Numbered from the stretch's first letter, positions 25,435-34,783 are shown. The stretch: DNA of 64,000 bases from Flaccisagitta enflata (GCA_965153355.1 OZ231126.1:87792001-87856000), one strand, 5' to 3'. Notes: generated by a model from the letters alone, not told the origin. Numbers and translations: made by a program.

Positions 25435-25652
25435 CTCTCTCTGTCTAACACCACGAGTACCTTTCGACCTGCGGCGTGCTCTGCATCAGCGTGAGCGATC
25501 ACTTTATCCATATGGCGGTCAAATTCCGCCAACCGACAAAACGTCCTCTCTCGCCTCGTATTAGCGTCCAAAAATTCATAATTCTTTCGGCCTGTGGTGG
25601 CCTGAAAGTTGTCGTACTCGTCGCGCTCCGATTTTAGCGTCTTTTTACCCAT
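25419..25652 (-). CDS. Element ORF3, N-terminal segment before the frame break
   Basis: A 77-codon frame opens with a proper ATG (MGKKTLKSERDEYDNF) and contains the charged segment TRRERTFCRLAEFDRH and HADAEHAAGRKVLVVLDRE. It ends at a TGA a few bases into the start of the large downstream frame. The overlap lies in GACAGAGAGAGACC, a GA-slippage-prone run, which suggests an indel, a sequencing error or, less likely, programmed frameshifting. Alone it is not recognisable. Confidence 0.55.
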   Translation of the reverse strand: MGKKTLKSERDEYDNFQATTGRKNYEFLDANTRRERTFCRLAEFDRHMDKVIAHADAEHAAGRKVLVVLDRERPSQL

Positions 25653-25659
25653 TCTACGC

Positions 25660-26203
25660 TCGGTGGGAGGCGGCAAATATCGAAAGAGTGAGAGGAAAAG
25701 TGAAAGAAAAGTGGGGCAACAGAAACAAGGAAAGGGAGGGTGGGAGTATGTTAATAACTTCAAAACAGCTGAGCCGGAGTTGTGTATGGCAACTAACCAG
25801 ACAACCAGACATTCATAGACACCCATGAGCCAAAAACCCCCTAGGCTAATGATCAGACAGGCGGATAAACCCAACCAATCAAGCTGTCACATTGGCATTA
25901 TGAGGGTCAACAGTCAATCTCAAGTTCAACAAAAAATATTTACCTGCTAACTTAACACAACCCGACTTACACTTTCTCCATGAGATGGTAAATTTCAAGT
26001 TAGGCTAACCCTGTAAATCAAAAATCAAAATCAAAACAACTAGTCGATACTTTTGAATCTAGTCAAAAAAAAAACAAATGATGAATACAAAAATCAAATC
26101 TCGCCCGATCTTACAACGCAACTGTCTAACACTTTCCGAAACTAGTCACTTTCCACGGGCAATTTAGTAAATATTCTAGGCCAGATCATTTCGACCACAG
26201 GCT
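25660..26203. other. Intergenic segment of the retrotransposon
   Basis: About 540 bp between ORF3 and the SGNH ORF, AT-richer than the ORFs. No gene seen. Confidence 0.5.
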
Positions 26204-26983
26204 CTAGAACTTAAACTTGAACTGAGGGCAAGTCGTGAGGCAGCGGCCAGCAACTTCTCTGGGGGGTCCACCCGGTCCAAGGAAGATGTCGGAAATCTCA
26301 TAGAGGCATCCGAGAAATTGATTGAGTTCAACGTAGTTGATGTGAACGTCATCGCGGTACTTGAGCTCCTTGAGGGGGTGAGCGCCGCCGTACACTTCCG
26401 TTCCTCTTGGGCGAGCCGTGTAGTACCGGAGCGTCTTGACGTGGTGGTGTTCGAGTCCCAGGGCTCGCATCGCCGATTCGAACAACGAAATTTCTTTGTT
26501 GGCGTGCCCGTCCGTGCGGCGAGGGAACGGCGAGATCGTGATCATCTTCTGGCCGTCAATTTTCTCCTTGTAGAGCTCGCGGTAGCCTTTGATGACTGCC
26601 GTGAAATTGTTGCCCCGGCCTTGATTGCTGTAGGTGGGCCCGCTGAGATGGTATTTGCGTTGGCCCCTTTTTCCCGTGATCCTTACGACCTTGCCCGGCA
26701 CCCGATGGCGTTCGACGATGCGTGTTAGGTCGTTGCTCCCGATTCCAGCGGCGATGATGAGCCTGGCCTGCGCGGCCACAGACTTTTTCAACTTTAGCAG
26801 TTTCTTGAAGTCTCGCATTCTGCCTCCGCTGATCGACCATATGAGCATGCCCGGGACGGTGATGAAATCTCCGGGTCTTTCGCATTTGGGCCTTAGTTGG
26901 GAATCGGCCAAAACGAGAACGTTAAAGTTTTGTGGGTCCCCAAAGTCGCGGACCCAGCGACCGTGGCAATCAAAGCCAGACAT
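26204..26983 (-). CDS. SGNH-family hydrolase (esterase/lipase fold) ORF of the retrotransposon
   Basis: 259 residues from a genuine ATG with an AACA context. All four SGNH blocks are in order: NVLVLADSQLR with nucleophile Ser28 (block I, ADSQ in place of GDSL); WSISGGRMRDF with Gly53/54 (block II); IIAAGIGSNDLTR with Asn84 (block III); and YRDDVHINYVELNQF with Asp211/212 and His214 (block V). Family members are Ser-His-Asp esterases or lipases. Such domains are known in CR1-type LINE ORF1 and Ngaro-type tyrosine-recombinase retroelements; I do not recall one as a separate ORF downstream of pol in a Ty3/gypsy element. No signal peptide is evident. It lies about 570 bp downstream of pol on the same strand, so it needs a subgenomic, spliced or reinitiated message. 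Confidence 0.8.
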   Translation of the reverse strand: MSGFDCHGRWVRDFGDPQNFNVLVLADSQLRPKCERPGDFITVPGMLIWSISGGRMRDFKKLLKLKKSVAAQARLIIAAGIGSNDLTRIVERHRVPGKVVRITGKRGQRKYHLSGPTYSNQGRGNNFTAVIKGYRELYKEKIDGQKMITISPFPRRTDGHANKEISLFESAMRALGLEHHHVKTLRYYTARPRGTEVYGGAHPLKELKYRDDVHINYVELNQFLGCLYEISDIFLGPGGPPREVAGRCLTTCPQFKFKF

Positions 26984-27554
26984 TGTTAAATTTGGGATCT
27001 GTGGAAGAGAGGTTGAGTGGATTAACAGACAGTGTCATTTGTTGCGCTACTTACATAAGTGCGCAGCAAGCTTTAGGTTAAGGGAGCAAATGCGTAGAGA
27101 TGGGCGAACAGACAATTAAGCTGTGACAATCTGCGTACGGTCATTCGGACAATATTCCAATGTCTCACGCTTGTCCCAACTTTTAGCAATACGCAAATTG
27201 ATACACCGAGATGTGCAGAGCATACGCGGTGTGCTGGTTAAGAATGATAAAATTGTAGTTGTACCCATTGTTGTCGTTGTATTTGTCATCCTATCGCCCT
27301 AACTTCAGCAAATGAGTAAAGACGCAAAAATAAATAAAACCACAACGAGTGTAAATGACGAGCAACAAATCATGATACGTATCAAAGTCGACGAGGTTAA
27401 AAAGAACATTTCAGAATCATGAGATAAAATCATTGTAAAATTGCAATGCTATTCTAGCTAATCTTTGGAGTGACCACAACGGCTTCCAAAGAGCTCTGAT
27501 TTTTATTTGTATTTAGAATTTTGAAATTTTTGTTTGTGTTTAACCGTTTCTTCA
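26984..27554. other. Spacer between pol and the SGNH ORF
   Basis: About 570 bp, AT-rich relative to the ORFs. No gene recognised. It could hold a splice acceptor or internal promoter for the downstream ORFs; none is clear enough to call. Confidence 0.4.
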
Positions 27555-30500
27555 CTACAGCTTTCTTGTTCGTTTCCTTGACGAGGGGAGTTCGTCCGGG
27601 GTCGCTTCCTGAAGACCAGGCCTATTGTGGCTTTGAAGGCGTTTGAGTTCGCGAACACTTCTTTTGTCTGCCGCGGAAGCGATGTCGTTTGGCGTTCTTT
27701 GAATTGCGCCTGGGGCGGAGGATAGTCGTGGCCTCGGAATTTGGCTGGATTTTAGAGTGCGAGGTCGGTTGGAGGGAGTGCCCAATTCTCGTGTTGAGTT
27801 GGGCGTTGATGTTGATGGTCCAGGATTTGTAGGTGTGGTTGGCGTTGATGGGGACCGTGTAATTTGCCCTAATGGTAGTTCGCGTAAGAAGGTGGGTGTG
27901 AAACCCGTGATCCGAAAAACATCCGGAATAGAGCCGGTTCGTCCACTTGGAGTTCCTGGCTCGGACTCACTTTCTGATGGTGGACGTTGTTCCATGATTC
28001 CCTCGCTATTATTCAGTGATGCAAGTAGCTCATTGACACCGTCGGATGGTGTCGCCAATGTAAGCCGAGTGAGGTTTGGGATTTTGGTTGGATTTTGCAC
28101 CGTTGGTTGAGGAGTGCACATTTTTGGGATTGCTCCTCTAGGATCGTTACGGTTTTGGATTGTGCTTGGGATAACTTGGATAGGCGAAGAATTAGATGGG
28201 AGAGGCACCGTTGCTACTGCTTGGGGGTTCACGTTGTGAGCTCCAAGCGCTGGCAATTTTGGTTGGGGTTTGATGCCCATCATCAGGTTGCTCACTGCGA
28301 GGAGAAGTTCAAGCGTTTTTGTTTGGTCCTCTTGCGCGTTTTCTACGGGGCTTGGAGAAACCTCCATTGGTGGTTCTTTCGGCGCTGGTGGATCATGTTT
28401 GGGCTTGACATACTTTTTCAGGTCCACCTGCGGACGAGTGATGGACTCATCGCCCCGCTTGATGATGTAAGTGTTGCCGACCTGATTGCTGTCTGCTGGG
28501 TCGATTCGTGTTTCTACGGTCCATGGGCCGTCAAAGTGCACTGACATTTTCTTGTGCTTGTTGAGGTGAAGGAGACGCATCACTTGATCACCCTCGTTGT
28601 AGGGTTCAATCTGAGTTTTCCCCCTTGGTGTTGCAGCCATCTTGCGGCGGTATTCTGCGTGGAGCTCATTTTTCAGTTCATGAACTTTGTCCAAGTGCTT
28701 TCGGTGTTCATGGACATATGCTGCTGCATTTTTGCTCCAATCTTTGGTCTCGATGGGCGAAGGCAGTGCTGCGTCGAGTGGGGTTCTGGCTTCACGACCA
28801 AACAGCTTGAGATGTGGAGTCATGCCATCTGATGTGTGTGGCGTCGTGTTGTAGGCAAGTTCGAGGCTGGGGATGTAGTTGGTCCACCGTGGCCCCCATT
28901 GTGCCACTCGGCGGCACAATTCCCCGATGATCCAGCGATTTTTGCGCTCGGTTTGGCCTTGCGACTGTGGGTGGTAGGCCAACCCAAATTCTTTTCGCGT
29001 ACCGTAGACACTTGTGAGGGCTTCGATGAGTCGGTTTTTGAATTCCCCACCGTTGTCCGTCTGCCATGCGGACGGACAACCAAAGCGACGGATATATTGC
29101 CAAAGGTGTTTTGCGACGGTTGTTGATTGCTTCCCAGCCATTGGGTAAAAACATGCATACTTGGTGAAGATATCTTCGATGACGAGGATATGATCGCAGC
29201 CGTGGGAGACAATGGGGAGCTCTAGAAGGTCAGCTTGGATTCTGTGCATTGGATATTTAGCCACTTGTGGTAGGATTTTGACCACTTTCTTGCTGCGATT
29301 GTCAGGGCGGCACTCCTGGCATTCTTTGCAACTTTTAACCTTTTCTGTGATGTCACGTCGCATTGTTGGCCAAGCAAAGAAGCGTTCGGCGCGTGCCAAT
29401 GCTCTTGTTTCGCCTGGGTGGCCGGCAAGTTTATGTCCGTGAATTCGATGTAATATTTCCCCAATCATCAGGTATGGCACTGCTAATCTTGCCAGTGAAT
29501 CTCCGAATTTGTCTTTTGCTTTCAGGTATAAGATTCCATCTTTGATTGTGAGTTGGTCTCCTGCAGTCTTGTACCAATTGCTAAGGTTAGGTGGCGCCGG
29601 AGGCTTTGTCCCTTGTTGTATCCATGCCTTTGCTGCTGTGATGTCGGGGTCCGCCTCCTGTCCAGCTTTAATTTGATACATTAGGGACTCATCGGCATCG
29701 GAGAGGATTTCTGCGGCTGGTGCTTCCTCGCAGGACATGGCGCCTAAATAGATAACGTCTTCTTCTTCTTTGGGTTCGTCAGCGTGAGCACATCGGGATA
29801 GTGCGTCTGCGTCACCGTTTTTCTTCCCATCTTTGTGACGCAGATCAATATTGTAGCTAGCAAGTTCGATTGACCAACGGACTCGCCGTCCCGTTGCGTC
29901 TTTTTCATCGTCGATGGAGCGACATCCCAAAAGTGGACGATGATCAGTGTAAACGATGAAGCTTCGAAATTTTAAATAGTGGCTGAAATGGCGCACCGAC
30001 CAAACTATAGCGACGTATTCTTTGTCGTAGGTTGCCCAACGTTTTTCGCCGGTCGAGAGTTTACGCGATGCACATGCTACCATTTGTTCTCTAGATCTTT
30101 CGTCTCGCTGAGCTAAAACGCAGCCAATTGCGGAGTCGGATGCATCTGTTTTCAGGATAAAGGTTTTGTCGAAGTCGGGAAATGCGCAAGCTGTTCCCGT
30201 GAGGAGACGCCGCTTTATTTCTTCAAATGCCCATTGTTGATTCTCAGTCCACACAAACGGTTGGTCTTTCACCAGTAAATCGGTCAATGGAGTTGCATGT
30301 TCCGCAAATCCGCGAAGGTGGCCTCGGTAGTATCCAGCAAGTCCAACAAAGCCGCGCACTTCAGAATCGTTTTTGGGGATCGGCCATTTTTCCAGCTTTT
30401 CTAGATTGCCTGGGTCGGGGAGGATACCATCTCTGCTGATCACGAAGCCAAGCACCGTTGCTTTTTGGCGGAAGAAGTGGCACTTTCCAGGGTGGCAAGT

Positions 30501-32138
30501 CAGGCCTGCATCTTTTAATGCCTTAAAGACTGAGCGTAGCATCTCGAAGTGTTCCTCGATAGTTTCGCTGACCACCACAATGTCGTCAAGATACGACAGG
30601 ATATGTTCGGGGGGGAGGCCGCGGAACACCAAGCTCATCAGCGAGGCCATAGTGGCCCCGCTGTTCTTCGCCCCCATAGGGGTCATTAGGTGCTCCAATT
30701 GGCGACGGCCGTCGGAGAAACCGAAAAACTTGGTGTGAGCTGGAGCCACGGGTATTTGGTAATAGCCCTTCAACAAATCCATGGTGGAGATGACCATTGG
30801 CTTTTTGAGGCGGCGTAAGGAATCGTTGATATTCGGGAGAGGAAATGAGGATTTGACGGTGTGATTGTTGAGTTTTCGGAAGTCGATGCAATAACGGAAC
30901 CCTCCGAGTTTCTTTTTGACGAGAGTGATTGGCGCCGAGTAAGGAGTTGTGCTTTCGCCCACTACTCCCATCGCTATCAACTCTTCCGTTTCTGCGTCAA
31001 TCTCTTTTCGCACTTCCGGAGGTGGGGCTTTATATTGTGGTGCTCTTATCGGTCGGTCGGTATCCAATTCAATGTAGTGATGCATCAGGTGGGTTTTACC
31101 CAGGTCGTGTGCGTGTTTCGCAAAGATGGTCTCATATTCCATGCATAGGTCTTTGAAGTCAGACTTTTGTTGATCGTCCAATAATGACCCATCAAGAGAT
31201 ATTTTGAATCCTGGCCCTACTTTCGGCTCGGAATTATCGTCATTGTCAAACAGGGACGTACTCGCTGCGGATGGCAGATTGCCTCCATCAGCGGCTGGTT
31301 CTTTTGTTTCACATGTTGTAGCGGCGAAGGTAGGAGCGTCATTTTGCACTTTTTGGAATGTTTGAGGGTCAAGGCATTCTTCCACGGCTACAGGGGTGCC
31401 GCTTGGAAGGGTTACCGGGTTTTTAGTTGGGTTGAGAAGTTCGATGATGTGTGTGTCTTTCGAGAGGTCGATGATGCCCCACGCTGCGATGACGTCCAAT
31501 TCACATTCACGGTCTCCCATCAGCGGACGTATGAGCATGGATTTAGGCTCGAATAGACCTCCGCCGGGTGTTGGTCCCTCCACACTGACTGATGCGAGGG
31601 TGAATGATTCTGGCGGTAAAGTTAGTTCTCCCGTCAATGCTACATGCGTAGGAATATTCGATTGAAATGATGCGGGACCAATTTTAACAAACTCGTCGTT
31701 GATGACTAGTTTGTTGGATGCAAAGTCCAACTTTACTTCATGTTGTGACAGGAAATCGAGCCCGAGCAGGAGCGGTTGGCATAAGTTTGTAATCACATTT
31801 ACTTCATAGTGCATAATTTTGTTTCCAATTTCAATTGGTAGCAAGAGCGAATATGGTGAATTCAATGCGGTTTTATTTACACTGACGCAAGTCTTGGGCT
31901 TTCTACGATGAAGATACTTCAAAAGACGTTGATCGGCATCGATCACCGTTGAGCTGATCCCGCCCCCCTCTGCCCCCGTGTCGACAAGAGCGCTTATTGA
32001 TGTGCCCAGAACACGGGTGGCGATGACACATTTTGTGAGGGGCCCAGGATTGCTTAGGCCAGCAGACTTCCCTGGGTAGGGTCCACTGGCGCCAGAAAAT
32101 CCTCTTCGCCAAACGCATGGATGCCGAGTGGGTTGGGG
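27555..32138 (-). CDS. pol: Pol polyprotein: protease, RT, RNase H, integrase
   Basis: Open for 1,527 codons in the -1 frame relative to gag, overlapping it by 83 nt. Aspartic protease: ALVDTGAEGGG, active-site DTGA at 31971-31982, upstream of the first ATG, so translation must enter by frameshift. Reverse transcriptase: GFRYCIDFRKLN, then SYLDD with the catalytic YLDD at 30582-30593. RNase H: LKTDASDSAIG to HKDGKKNGDADALSR. Integrase: HHCC zinc finger (HGHKLAGH...CKECQEC), then QADLLEL, TDNGGEF (29040-29060) and SQGQTERKN as the DDE triad, then a GPW-type C-terminal module (FDGPWTVETR). No chromodomain is visible. A Ser/Thr/Pro-rich tail of about 300 residues ends in RKRTRKL, possibly for chromatin or nuclear targeting. 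No internal stop, so it may be functional. Confidence 0.95.
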   Translation of the reverse strand, partial: PQPTRHPCVWRRGFSGASGPYPGKSAGLSNPGPLTKCVIATRVLGTSISALVDTGAEGGGISSTVIDADQRLLKYLHRRKPKTCVSVNKTALNSPYSLLLPIEIGNKIMHYEVNVITNLCQPLLLGLDFLSQHEVKLDFASNKLVINDEFVKIGPASFQSNIPTHVALTGELTLPPESFTLASVSVEGPTPGGGLFEPKSMLIRPLMGDRECELDVIAAWGIIDLSKDTHIIELLNPTKNPVTLPSGTPVAVEECLDPQTFQKVQNDAPTFAATTCETKEPAADGGNLPSAASTSLFDNDDNSEPKVGPGFKISLDGSLLDDQQKSDFKDLCMEYETIFAKHAHDLGKTHLMHHYIELDTDRPIRAPQYKAPPPEVRKEIDAETEELIAMGVVGESTTPYSAPITLVKKKLGGFRYCIDFRKLNNHTVKSSFPLPNINDSLRRLKKPMVISTMDLLKGYYQIPVAPAHTKFFGFSDGRRQLEHLMTPMGAKNSGATMASLMSLVFRGLPPEHILSYLDDIVVVSETIEEHFEMLRSVFKALKDAGLTCHPGKCHFFRQKATVLGFVISRDGILPDPGNLEKLEKWPIPKNDSEVRGFVGLAGYYRGHLRGFAEHATPLTDLLVKDQPFVWTENQQWAFEEIKRRLLTGTACAFPDFDKTFILKTDASDSAIGCVLAQRDERSREQMVACASRKLSTGEKRWATYDKEYVAIVWSVRHFSHYLKFRSFIVYTDHRPLLGCRSIDDEKDATGRRVRWSIELASYNIDLRHKDGKKNGDADALSRCAHADEPKEEEDVIYLGAMSCEEAPAAEILSDADESLMYQIKAGQEADPDITAAKAWIQQGTKPPAPPNLSNWYKTAGDQLTIKDGILYLKAKDKFGDSLARLAVPYLMIGEILHRIHGHKLAGHPGETRALARAERFFAWPTMRRDITEKVKSCKECQECRPDNRSKKVVKILPQVAKYPMHRIQADLLELPIVSHGCDHILVIEDIFTKYACFYPMAGKQSTTVAKHLWQYIRRFGCPSAWQTDNGGEFKNRLIEALTSVYGTRKEFGLAYHPQSQGQTERKNRWIIGELCRRVAQWGPRWTNYIPSLELAYNTTPHTSDGMTPHLKLFGREARTPLDAALPSPIETKDWSKNAAAYVHEHRKHLDKVHELKNELHAEYRRKMAATPRGKTQIEPYNEGDQVMRLLHLNKHKKMSVHFDGPWTVETRIDPADSNQVGNTYIIKRGDESITRPQVDLKKYVKPKHDPPAPKEPPMEVSPSPVENAQEDQTKTLELLLAVSNLMMGIKPQPKLPALGAHNVNPQAVATVPLPSNSSPIQVIPSTIQNRNDPRGAIPKMCTPQPTVQNPTKIPNLTRLTLATPSDGVNELLASLNNSEGIMEQRPPSESESEPGTPSGRTGSIPDVFRITGFTPTFLRELPLGQITRSPSTPTTPTNPGPSTSTPNSTRELGTPSNRPRTLKSSQIPRPRLSSAPGAIQRTPNDIASAADKRSVRELKRLQSHNRPGLQEATPDELPSSRKRTRKL

Positions 32139-33580
32139 TCATATCCTTCTGGTTCGCTGCATCCGGGGAATGCTTCCCAACCATTGCCCATGTTGCCACA
32201 TATTGGAGTTTCCTCATGATCACATTGTAGATTCTCGGATTGTGCTGATCCCGTTGTGGCTCCTCCTACGGCCCCGAGTGTTGGTTGCGATTTAGGGATG
32301 GTTATGTTGGGATCCCTTGGTTGTTGATATCGCAAGTTGCTGCTCGGTTGATTTGCTGATGGCAGTTGGTTATTGACATATGAAGAACCGGGAGTCAGTC
32401 CAGCAACCAACGGTGCTTGGGTGGCGGGGCGGACATTTGGGAAAGGCGCTCGGTAAGATTGAGAATTGCCCTGAAATGCCGGCGTATATGCCGCAGCATT
32501 GGGGCGAAAATTTTGTCCGCTTTGGAAAGGTCGCTGTTGGTAGCTTTGCTGCATTGGTCTCTGGTTGTAAGCAGGCTGCTGAGCGTAAGCCCTTTGCTGA
32601 TGTGCTGGTTGGGGGGTGTAAGCTGCTCTTTGACGAGGGGCGGCAAGGTCTTGGCGCAGGTCACTGAAACCCTTGTTGAGATCTTTCTTCATCTCGTCCA
32701 TGCTGGCCTTGACGCAAGAGATTGAGTCTTTGACCTCGGCGATGTGCAACTCGTTTTGACGGACCTTAGTCTCAAGTGCCCCGAAGCGGCGGTTTACTGC
32801 GTCGTCTGAGGATCCAAGGCCTGCCATTATAGGAGTGACTGTTGTTGCTTGTGACGCAGTGGGAAGACCCATCATTGCTGATACGAGTGATTCAGCGTTA
32901 CTTCCTTTCGTCTCCTTCCCAATCTGGTTGATTGTGTTTTCCCATGCAGTCGCCGCTTTGAACGCTTCTTCGATGTCGGCAGATGCATCAGGACAGACCA
33001 GCATCAGGTGGGCTTTGAGAAGGGGATTGTTGAGCCCTTCTCGGAAACGTTGCAAGGATGTGCGTCGCCACTCCTCTGCGATCGTTCGGAGCTGTGGTTG
33101 GTATTTGGACATCTTCATCAATAATGTGTCTTTGTAAGCGCGCAGCGACTGGCCTGGCAACCGACGATGAGCATCAAGGCGGGACAGGAATGTGAGCTTG
33201 TCATTCTCATCAAGGTAGCATTCAGACAATGCGGCCTTCAACTGGACCCAATCTGCCCGGATTGTCGCGTCAAGATTGTCATACGCGGCCCGAGTTGGAC
33301 CGCTTGATAATTTTGTGACGATCCATTTCAGAAGCAATGCAGGGATGCGATCATCACCCTCCGGAAGGTCGTAGACGCACCTTACATTGTCGATAAAACC
33401 AGTCAGCCATGCTTGAAAGTCTTGGCCTATAACATATTGAGGCCACGGGATATTCTTGATGTGTGGGAGGGCGTTGCCTCGTCGGGGTTGAACATTCAAG
33501 TTATTCATCAGTGTGGTGAGGGTTGCGACTTGTTCCGGTGTTAGGGCGGCCATAGCTGCCAGTTGTGCTGGGTCGCCCAT
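32054..33580 (-). CDS. gag: Gag structural protein
   Basis: 508 residues from the first ATG (MGDPAQLAAMAALTPEQ); the frame is open 33 nt further upstream without an ATG. A capsid-type retrotrans_gag region is suggested by WIVTKLSSGPTRAAY and RRTSLQRFREGLNNPLLKAH. This is followed by a short coiled segment (RRFGALETKVRQNELHIAEV) and a Gln/Pro/Tyr/Arg-rich tail (QQRAYAQQPAYNQRP). There is no CCHC zinc knuckle; a lone CDHEETPIC...C cluster lies near the C-terminus. RNA binding may use the QRP-rich tail instead. It ends in the 83-nt overlap with pol. Confidence 0.85.
   Translation of the reverse strand: MGDPAQLAAMAALTPEQVATLTTLMNNLNVQPRRGNALPHIKNIPWPQYVIGQDFQAWLTGFIDNVRCVYDLPEGDDRIPALLLKWIVTKLSSGPTRAAYDNLDATIRADWVQLKAALSECYLDENDKLTFLSRLDAHRRLPGQSLRAYKDTLLMKMSKYQPQLRTIAEEWRRTSLQRFREGLNNPLLKAHLMLVCPDASADIEEAFKAATAWENTINQIGKETKGSNAESLVSAMMGLPTASQATTVTPIMAGLGSSDDAVNRRFGALETKVRQNELHIAEVKDSISCVKASMDEMKKDLNKGFSDLRQDLAAPRQRAAYTPQPAHQQRAYAQQPAYNQRPMQQSYQQRPFQSGQNFRPNAAAYTPAFQGNSQSYRAPFPNVRPATQAPLVAGLTPGSSYVNNQLPSANQPSSNLRYQQPRDPNITIPKSQPTLGAVGGATTGSAQSENLQCDHEETPICGNMGNGWEAFPGCSEPEGYDPNPLGIHAFGEEDFLAPVDPTQGSLLA
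32096..32102 (-). promoter_or_regulatory. Candidate -1 frameshift site in the gag-pol overlap
   Basis: The sense heptamer GGATTTT is read in gag as G GAT TTT, inside the overlap and followed by the 10-bp palindrome CTGGCGCCAG. It is close to the G-GAU-UUA site used at the MMTV pro-pol junction. No other heptamer in the overlap fits as well, but the simple X-XXY-YYZ rule is only partly met. Confidence 0.4.
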
Positions 33581-33592
33581 AGCGCGGCAAGT

Positions 33593-33622
33593 GTTACGCA
33601 ATTTGCTGTGCAAGCGCGTAGC
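33593..33622. ncRNA. Leader hairpin 1, just upstream of gag
   Basis: GTTACGCA, a 14-nt loop ATTTGCTGTGCAAG, then CGCGTAGC. It is the weakest-paired of three related units, and lies 13 nt upstream of the gag ATG. Confidence 0.5.
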
Positions 33623-33851
33623 GCTGGCTCAAAACTAAAACAATCAAGCGGGCAACGGTTAACGATTCGAAGCAGGGCGGGCGGGTGGTGTGAACAAATG
33701 CGAGTGGTGCTATTTGTTGGGTGAGTGCGAAACGCTAGACTTTTCGGGTTGCATGGTGATATTGGGACTTTTACGTGTAACTCCGGGTGATGAGATTCGC
33801 TTAGTTGGTACCGCTCCGGTTTGCGGCCATGTAATGTGTAATGAAGCGAGT

Positions 33852-33881
33852 GTCGCGCAGTTTGCGGTGCAAGTGCGCGAC
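33852..33881. ncRNA. Leader hairpin 2
   Basis: GTCGCGCA, loop GTTTGCGGTGCAAG, then TGCGCGAC: eight perfect base pairs. Relative to hairpin 3 the stem differs by a compensatory G-C for A-T change, which points to selection for structure. Confidence 0.6.
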
Positions 33882-33943
33882 GCTGGCTTGACTGTGCCAA
33901 ATCGCGGGGGGAGTTAACAAAAGAACAGACTGAAATCCAAACT

Positions 33944-34111
33944 TTAAAATTTTAGCGTTCTGCGTGCTTTAGGTCCTTTTGGAGTAGACGGGACTGGTTC
34001 TTTGGTGGCTAGTTTGAAAACGGTTAGGCGGGTATAATGGAGGATGTCCCTCAACGTAAATAATATCGCTACCAGGATGATGAGGATAAGTAGATCGATG
34101 AAAAATTCCAT
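33944..34111 (-). CDS. 55-aa single-pass membrane micro-ORF in the leader
   Basis: Begins with an ATG (MEFFIDLLILIILVAILFTL), giving a hydrophobic segment over residues 4-20. A basic, proline-rich tail follows (TPKGPKARRTLKF). It lies 364 nt upstream of the gag ATG on the same strand. The composition looks like a real transmembrane peptide with a cytoplasmic tail, but short AT-rich frames often mimic this. No homologue recognised. Confidence 0.4.
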   Translation of the reverse strand: MEFFIDLLILIILVAILFTLRDILHYTRLTVFKLATKEPVPSTPKGPKARRTLKF

Positions 34112-34753
34112 GATACAACTTATTTTATAGGTGTGCAACACTAATTGTTATTTATGTTACATTCATCTATTTGTTCACCTATATTGTTATATTTCTTCGT
34201 ATTTGCGGCTGGAAATTATTTCCACTTCCGCGAAGTGAAGCGATAAAGATTTCGATTTTGATTTTGAGAAGTCAAAAGTTCTGAAGTGAGGTTGTCTGTA
34301 TGTTACGGGGTAAACAAGACCCGACAGTTTGCGTGTATGCTAGTCAATTGGTTGTCCAATTTTTTAACACCTAGCCAGTAGTATTCACGAGGTCAGTGTT
34401 TGTAGCGAGTCCTTGCCCGTGTGGGTTGGCACTAGGCCAGGCAAATACAGGCTGGACTCTATTCGTACGTTAAGGTGTGTGTAGTCAGTGGGTTTCCTGT
34501 GTGCTAACGGTTAGCATGTAATGTTAACACAAAAAAAAAAGAATGATTCAAATCTGTTTAGTTTATGCGTGGCTATGAAATATTAAGCTGAATGGTCGAT
34601 GAGTTTACTCTTTTTCCCTCTGTATCTCCGTCTATATTTTCCCTTGTCTGTTCCTTTTTTTTTTTTTTTTTTTTCTTTTTCCCTCTTCTTCTTCTCTTCT
34701 CTTCCTCTCACCTCCTCTTATATCACTTATAGTGGCAGCAACAGAATCTGAGG

Positions 34754-34783
34754 GTCACGCAGTATGCGCGGCAAGTGCGTGAC
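34754..34783. ncRNA. Leader hairpin 3
   Basis: GTCACGCA, loop GTATGCGCGGCAAG, then TGCGTGAC: eight perfect pairs. It is the most 5' of the three units in the element's sense. Confidence 0.6.

Noticed and set aside
33690-33917. Plus-strand frame across the leader hairpins
   Set aside because: Antisense to the element and explained by the repeated hairpin motif.
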